Assembly: GCA_001972305.1 (NCBI GenBank)
Contig: BDDD01000170.1
Location: forward strand, 388,044 to 452,043
Source: Cephalotus follicularis
Taxonomy: Eukaryota > Streptophyta > Magnoliopsida > Oxalidales > Cephalotaceae
Length of the DNA stretch: 64,000 nt
Direction: 5' to 3'
Position numbers and translations under genes: made by a program. The notes below the pieces were generated by a model. It was not told the origin of the DNA. It made no database searches and saw only the letters and a list, made by a program, of their open reading frames with translations. Position 1 is the stretch's first letter; the number at the start of each line of letters is the position of its first letter. Below are positions 57,034-64,000 of the stretch, in pieces.

Positions 57034-60000
57034 GAAATGCTTAAATTGACTTCCTAATTGCAAAAAATGAGGCCATGGCTTTCAGATGGCTAAATGACCT
57101 TCTTATGTGCCAAGGGTGAAGTGTTTGACTGAATGAAGGCCTAAATTGGCTCTGTAGACACCAAAGATGAGTCCTATGGTCTTTAGCATGACAAATCACT
57201 CATATGTGCCACGGTTTAAGTGTTTGACTTAACGAACGCATATATTTCTGCCCTAAGTGCAAAACATAAGGACCCTGGCTCCCAGAAAGCCAACTGACTT
57301 TCATATGTGCCAAGGGTGAAGTGTTTGAGTTAAAGAATAGTCAAATTACCATCCTAAGTGCCAAACATGAGGTTCTTGGCTTTTGGGAGGCCAAATGCCC
57401 TTCTTATGTGCCTTGGTAAAGAGTTTGAATTAAGAAATGCTTAAATTGCCTTCGTAAGTGCCAAAAATGAGGTCATGGCTTTCAGAAGACTAAGTGACCT
57501 TCTTATGTGTCAGTGGTGAAGTGTTTGACTAAATGACGGCTTATAATGACTTTCTAGACACCAAACATGAGTCCTTTGACCTCTAATAGGCGAAATAACT
57601 TATATGTGCGACGGTTTAAGTGTTTGACTTAACGAAGGCACATATTACCTTTTCAAGTGCAAAACATAAGGACCTTGGCTCCTAGAAGGTCAAATGACCT
57701 TCACATTGGCCAAGGGTGAAGTTTTTAAGTTAAGGAATGGACAAATTGCCATCCTAAGTACCAAACATAAGGCTCTTGGCTTCCGAGATGCCAAAAATGC
57801 CCTTCTTATGTGCATTGGTAAAGAGTTTGACTTAAGCAATGCTTAAATTTCCTTCCTAAGGGGCAAAAATCAGGCCATCGCTTCCAAAAGGCTAATTGGC
57901 CTTCTTATGTTCCAAGGGTTAAGTGTTTCACCGAATGAAGGCTTAAATTGACTTTCTAGACACCAAAGATGAGTCCTTTGGTCTCTAGAAGACCAAATCA
58001 CTTATATGTGCCACGGTTTATGTGTTGGACTTAACACAGGCACATATTACCTTCCTAAGTGAATCACATAAGGACCTTGGCTCCTGGAAGGCCAAATGAC
58101 CTTCATATGTGCCGAGGGTGAAGTGTTTGAGTTAAGGAATTGTCAAATTGCCATCCTAAGTGCCAAACATGAGGCTCTTTGCTTCTGGGAGGTCAATTTC
58201 CCTTCTTATGTGCCTTGGTAAAGAGTTTGAGTTATGAAATGATTAAATTGCCTTCTTGAGTGCCAAAAATAAGGCCATGATTTCCAGAAGGCTAAATGAC
58301 CTTTGTACGTGCAAATGGTGAAGTGTTTGACTGAATGAAGGCTTAAATTGACTTTCTAGACACCAAAGTTAAGACCTTTGGTCTCTAGTAGGCAAAATCA
58401 CTTATATGTGCCACGGATTAAGTGTTTGACTTAACGAAGGCACATACTTCCTTCCAAAGTGAAAAACAAAAGGACCTTGGCTCCAAGAAGGCCAAATGAC
58501 TTTCATATGTGCCAAGGGTGAAAGGTTTGAGTTAACGAATGGTCAAATTGCCATCCTAAGTGCCAAACTTGAGGCTCATGGCTTCCGGGAGGCCAAATGA
58601 CCTCCTTATGTGCTTTGGTCAATAGTTTGAATTGAGAAATGCTTAAATTGTCTTCCTAATAGTCAAAAATGAAGCAAAGGCTTCCAAAAGGCTGAATGAC
58701 CTTCTTAGGTGCCAATGGTCAAGTGTTTTACTGAATAAAGGCTTAAATTAACTTTCTAGACACCCAACATGAGTCCTTTGTCCTCTAGTTGGCCAAATCA
58801 CTTTTATGTGCCACGGTTTAAGTGTTTGACTTAATGCTGGCACATATTACCTTCCTAAGTACAAAACTCAAGGACCTTGGTTCCTGGAAGGCCAAATGAC
58901 ATTCATATGCACCAATGGTGAAGTGTTTGAGTTAAGGAATGGTCAAATTGCCATCCTAAGTGCCAAACATGAGGCTCTTGGCTTTCGAGAGGCCAAATGC
59001 CCTTGGTAAATAGTTTGACTTAAGAAATGGTTAAATTGCCTTCCTAAGTTCCAAAAATGAGGTCATGGCTTCCACAAGGCTAAATGACCTTCTTATATGC
59101 CCATGGTGACGTGTTTGACTGAATGAAGGCTTAAATTGACTTTCTAGACACCAAACATGAGTCCTTTATCCTCTAGCAGGCCAGATCACTTATATGTGCC
59201 ATGGTTTAAGTGTTTGACTTAACGCAGGCACATGTTACCTTCTTAAGTGTAAAACATAAGGACCTTGGCTCTTGGAAGGCCAAATGACCTTCATATGTGC
59301 CAAGGGAGAAGTTTTTAAGTTAAGGAATGGTCAAATTACCAACCTAAGTGCAAACCATAAGGCTCTTGTCTTCCGAGAGGCCAAATGCCCTTCTTATGTG
59401 CCTTGGTAAAAAGTCTGACTTAAGAAATGGTTAAATTGCCTTCCTAAGTGCCAAAAACGAGGCCATGGCTTCCTGAACGCTAACTGACCTTCTTATGTGC
59501 CAAGGGTGAAGTGTTTCACTAAATGAAGGCTTAAATTGACTTTCTAGTCACCAAAGAAGAGTCCTTTGGTCTCTAGCCGGCCAAATCACTTATATGTGCC
59601 ACGGTTTAAGTGTATGACTTAACTCAGGAACATATGACCTTCCTAAGTTAAACACATAAGGACCTTGGCTCGTGCAAGGCCGATTGACCTTCATATGTGC
59701 CAAAGGTGAAGCGTTTGAGTTAAGGAATTGTCAAATAGCCATCCGAAGTGCCAAACATGAGGCTCTTTTTTTTCCAGGAGGAAAAAACCTTTCTTATGTG
59801 CCTTGGTAAAGAGTTCGACCTAAGAAATGCTAAAATTGCCTTCCTAAGTGCAAAAGATGAGGTCATGGCTTCCAGAAGGATAAATGACCTCCTTATGTGT
59901 CAATGGTGAAGTGTTTGACTGAATGAAGGTTTAAATTGACTTCTAAACACCAAACATAAGTCCTTTGGCCTCTAACAGGCAAAATCACTTATATGTGCCA

Positions 60001-62175
60001 CGGTTTAAGTGTTTGAGTTAACGAAGGCACATATTACCTTTTTAAGTGCAAAACATAAGCACCTTCACTCTTGGAAGGTCAAATGACCTTCATATGTGCC
60101 AAGGGTGAATTGTTTGAGTTAAGGAATTGTCAAATTTCCATCCTAAGTGCCAAACATAAGGCTCTTGGCTTCCGAGAGGCCAAATGGCCTTCTTATGGGT
60201 AAAGAGTTTCTCATAAGAAATGTTTAAATTGCCTTCCTAAGTGCAAAAAATGAGTCCATGGCGTCCAGAAGGCTAAATGACCTTCTTATGTTCCAAGGGT
60301 GAAGTGTCCCACCGAATGAAGGCTTAAATTGACTTTCTAGATGCAAAAGATGAGTTCTTTGGTCTCTAGAATACTAAATCACTTATATGTGCCACGGTTT
60401 ACGTGTTTGACTTAACGCATGCACATATTACCTTCCTAAGTGACACACATAAGGACCTTGGCTCCTAGAAGACCAAATGACCTTCATATGTGCCGAAGGT
60501 GAAGTGTTTGAGTTAAGGAATTGTCAAATTGCCATCCTAAGTGCCAAACATGAGGCTCTTTGCTTCCGGGAGGCCAAATGCCCTTCTTATGTTCCTTGGT
60601 AAAGAGTTTGACTTAAGAAATGTTTAAATTGCCTTCTTAAGTGCCAAAAATGGGGCCATGGTCCCAGAAGTCTATGACCTTCATATGTGCCAAGGGTGAA
60701 GTGTTTGACTGAATGAACGGTCAAATTAACTTTCCAGACACCAAAGTTGAGTCCTTTGTCCTATAGCTTGCCAAATCACTTATATATGCCACGGATTAAG
60801 GGGTTGAATTAACGAAGGCCCATATTTCCTTCATAAGTGCAAAACATAAGGACCTTGGCTCTTGGAAGGACAAATGACTTTCATATGTGCCAAGGGTTAA
60901 GTGTTTGAGTTAACGAATGGTCAAATTGCCATCCTAAGTGCCAAACATGATGCTCATGGCTTCCGGGAGGCCAAATGACCTTCTTATGTGCCTTGGTAAA
61001 TAGTGTGACTTGAGAAATGCTTAAATTGTCTTTCTAATTGCCAAAAATTAGGCAACGGCTTCCAAAAGGCTAAATGACCTTCTTATGTGCCAATGGTGAA
61101 TTGTTTGACTAAATAAAGGCTTAAATTGACTTTCTAGACACCAAATATGAGTCCATTATCGTCTAGTTGGCCAAATCACTTCTATGTGCCACGGTTTAAG
61201 TCTTTGACTTAACGCAGGCACATATTACCTTCCTCAGTGCAAAATATAAGAACTTTGGCTCCTAGAAGGCCAAATGACATTCATATGTGCCAAGGGTGAA
61301 GTGTTCGAGTAAAGGAATGGTGAAATTGCCATCCTAAGTGCCAAACATGAGACTCTTGGCTTCTGAGAGGCCAAATGCCCTTCTTATGTGCCTTCGTAAA
61401 GAGTTTGACTTAAGAAATGCCTAAATTGCCTTCCTAAGTTCTAAATATGAGGTCATGGCTTCCAGAAGACTAAATGACCTTCTTATGAGCCCATGGTGAA
61501 GTGTTTGACTAAATGAAGGCTTAAATTGACTTTCTAGACACCAAACATGAGTCCTTTGGTTTTGAGCAGGCCAAATCACTTATATGTGCCCCGGTTTAAA
61601 TGTTTGACTTAACACAGACATATATTACCTTCCTAAGTGTGAAACATAAGAACCTTGGCTCCTAGAAGGCCAAATGACTTTCATATGTGCCAAGGGTGAA
61701 GTGTTTGAGTTAAGGAATGATCAAATTGCCATCCTAAGAGCCAAACATGAGACTCTTGGCTTCCGGGAGGCCGAATGCCCTTCTTATGGGCCTTGGTAAA
61801 GACTTTGACTTAAGAAATGCTTAAATATCCTTCCTCAGTGCCAAAAATGAGGCCATGCCTTCCAAAAGGCTAAATGACCTTCTTATGTGCCAAGGGGGAA
61901 GTGTTTGACTAAATGAAGACTTAAATTGACTTCCAAGGCACCAAAGAAGAGTCCTTTGGTTTGTAGAAGGTCAAATCACTTATATGTGCCACGGTTTAAG
62001 TGTTTGACTTAACGAAGGCACATATTTCCTTCCTAAGTGTAAAACATAAGGACCTTTGCTCCTGGAAGGCCAAATGACTTTCATACGTGCGAAGGGTTAA
62101 GTGTTTGAGTTAATAAATGGTCAAATTGCCATCCTAAGTGCCAAACGTGAGGTTCTTGGCTTCCGGGAGGGCAAA
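57034..62175 (+). repeat. Satellite block 5: ~13 units of the 400-bp repeat, ~2.38-kb higher-order repeat
   Basis: Same unit. Diagnostic variants recur about 2.38 kb apart: CACCGAATGAAGG near 57930 and 60310; ACACATAAGGACC near 58065 and 60446; CCACGGATTAAG near 58409 and 60790; GGCTCATGGCTTCC near 58571 and 60953; CTAGTTGGCCAAATCACTT near 58784 and 61164. No gene seen. Confidence 0.93.
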
Positions 62176-64000
62176 TGTAATACCCCATCCGTCTTTGTGT
62201 AAACATTCGTGCTTTTAAGCTATTTGTTTAGTGGTCTACCAATTTTATTTTTGTTTATGTGATTTGGACTGACTCATACAAGCCTTGGCTTATTGGGTAT
62301 ATGTTAGTATGTGCATATGAATACGAAAATTTTATTTTATTATATTTTAACTTATTATAAATCAGTTCTTATTATAAAATTGTTTTATTTAAAACCAAAT
62401 CTTTTAATTTAATTCTTTCCCTCCAACTTCCCCAAAAATCTTCCACTTTTCCTTATCCCTACCGAATTTCTCTCCCCCTTTCTGTTTATGTAAGATGTTA
62501 GCCACACCATCATGCCATCTCTTCCTCTCTTGCCTGGTTATAGTTGATTTGCAAGCTTGGGAAATTCTTGTGTTCTTCTTGAAGTCTCATCTTTTCGATC
62601 AGGTTTGTTCTTTAATGGTTAGACTTATGGATTGTTTTTCTTTGATATGCATAACATTGGCAGACTGTTGAGTCCTTTTGTTTTTCCTTCTCTTTTTCCT
62701 GTTGAACAGCCGTTGTAAGCCTTGGAAATGTGTGTGCCTTCTACGATTTTTATATCGCCATTACAGGTTGTTTTTTTTTTCTGTGATGGTTTATCCTGTT
62801 TCGTTGTGAATCCGATTGTATGTTTATATAGGCTGTTAGAATTTCGTTTTTGATTCCTACCACTCTATGCTTTGTTATTGTTTCTGAGTCTCTTAGCAAG
62901 TCTTTAGACGCCTTATATAGGTTGCTTGCTGGTTTTGGTAACTGGTAGTTGGTATTGTGACAGTAAACTGGTTATATATGTATGTATGCAATGGATTAGA
63001 ATTCACCGCTCTCTTCAAGTATAGCCACTATCTGTAAGCCTCTCTTATTTCCAGTGTTCATTTACTATTTTAATACCATATATGGTCTTATTTAAATGGT
63101 TGTGGCCTTCTAATAATTTGATATCCATATTTTGACAGAAAAATTACATAGGACTGTTATATATTTCTGTTCGATTGTCCAGAACAGTCGGCTGTTTTCT
63201 TGAACAGTCGACTGTTATGCCTTAGGTAGTCAGCTGCCTTCTTTAATAGTCGGCTGCTATGACATGAAAAGTTGACTGGACCCCTGTTCGAGTTAGCTGG
63301 CTGCAGTTCTGCTTGATTAGTCAGCTGGCCATGTTGGGTAGTCGACTGCTATGCTTTGAACAATCGACTGGAGCTCTGTTACAGTCGGCTGGTGAGTCTA
63401 TAAAATTTCTACTTTGAAATTTCCTTATCTGTTTGTCCTTCTCATGAATCGGGGTCTGTTTTAAACGCCGTTTTATTCTGATTTATGTCCGCAGTTAATT
63501 TCAAGTCCTTATATGAACGATTTTATATTTTATAGATTATTGTGCTACCAGGGGCAGTTTAGGAATTTATCGATCAATTCATAAGTTATTTTTGTGATCG
63601 CATAAGGTACGGATATTATCGATTCTTGGCTATCTTAATCTAATTTTATTGAAACGATTCGGTTTTACTTTATGATTAATTTACGGATATATCTCGTTAT
63701 CCTCTAATTCTATTGAAATGATTTTTTTGTTCTAGGATATTCGGTTTTATTTGAATAAAATATTTTTTATTTCTTTATGAATAAAGTTAAATATTACTGA
63801 TTTTATAATTGAGCATGACTTTCACTACGAAAGTATGTTAAACTAGCATGATTTTCACTTTCGAGAGTATATTGATTTTATGATTAGGATATGATTTTGA
63901 TTTCAGATATGTTTGGAAAATTTGTTTATGTTTTCAATTGCTTTTAGAATAAAACAATATTTTGGCATAATCGCGTACAGAGAAAAACTTGCCTATGAGG
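62176..64000 (+). mobile_element. LTR F, 5' part only (cut by window end), chromovirus-type
   Basis: Starts TGTAATACCCCATCCG directly after satellite (GCAAA at 62171-62175 would be the left target duplication). It contains a CAGTCGACTG cluster (63185-63391), a donor-like TAAG|GTACGG (63603-63612) and, in the last ten bases, the first arm of hairpin H1 (CCTATGA). It could be a solo LTR or the left LTR of a longer element. Confidence 0.88.
63185..63391 (+). repeat. CAGTCGACTG palindrome cluster in LTR F
   Basis: About ten modules in 207 bp. Examples are CAGTCGGCTG (63185-63194), CAGTCGACTG (63205-63214), TAGTCGACTG near 63339, and CAGTCGGCTG (63382-63391), with decayed copies between. Confidence 0.83.

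Noticed and set aside
8850-62175. Possible CRISPR-like or minisatellite interpretation of the 100-bp periodic array
   Set aside because: There are no identical short repeats with unique spacers; the whole unit repeats head-to-tail as in a plant satellite.

Overview
The window looks like plant (angiosperm-type) heterochromatin. It holds no host gene, tRNA, rRNA or CRISPR array that I can support. Two kinds of sequence fill it: a tandem satellite (about 28 kb in five blocks) and Ty3/gypsy chromovirus LTR elements of Tekay/Del type (about 36 kb) inserted into that satellite and into one another. Plant origin is inferred from chromodomain-bearing gypsy polyproteins, initiator tRNA-Met primer sites, LTRs of 2.2-3.1 kb and pyrimidine-rich LTR leaders. 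All retroelements here are fossils.

Layout. 1-8849: element E1, with its left LTR clipped by the window edge, a broken gag-pol, and a right LTR ending in satellite. 8850-17302: satellite. 17303-34466: element E2, which starts abruptly inside gag with no left LTR and has a heavily broken pol; its 3' LTR is split by element E3 (23492-33713). E3 has two nearly identical LTRs, a primer site, a polypurine tract and a 5-bp ACGTC target duplication. 34467-44492: satellite. 44493-47604: solo LTR on the minus strand. 47605-48563: satellite. 48564-51105: a second minus-strand solo LTR of another family. 51106-54610: satellite. 54611-57033: plus-strand solo LTR related to E2's LTR. 57034-62175: satellite. 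62176-64000: the start of another plus-strand LTR, cut by the window end.

The satellite is built on three levels: about 100-bp subunits of four diverged types (A-B-C-D), a 400-bp repeat made of one of each, and a higher-order repeat of about 2.39 kb (six 400-bp units, sometimes five). The higher-order phase continues across the solo LTRs, so they arrived after the array was amplified.

The most interesting signal is in the LTRs. Families whose LTRs otherwise differ share an ordered set of elements: (i) clusters of GTCGAC-centred palindromes, (ii) an AG|GTA splice-donor-like motif, (iii) two adjacent short hairpins, the second with compensatory base changes between copies and a 13-nt loop containing GTGTGAT, and (iv) a CTGAG/CTCAG hairpin running into a T-rich tract and GCAG|G, like a splice acceptor, before the primer site. 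E1's LTR has its own hairpin series, including a stem capped by a cUUCGg tetraloop. Together these suggest long, structured, possibly spliced RNA leaders that have outlasted the divergence of the rest of the LTR. This is inference from sequence alone.
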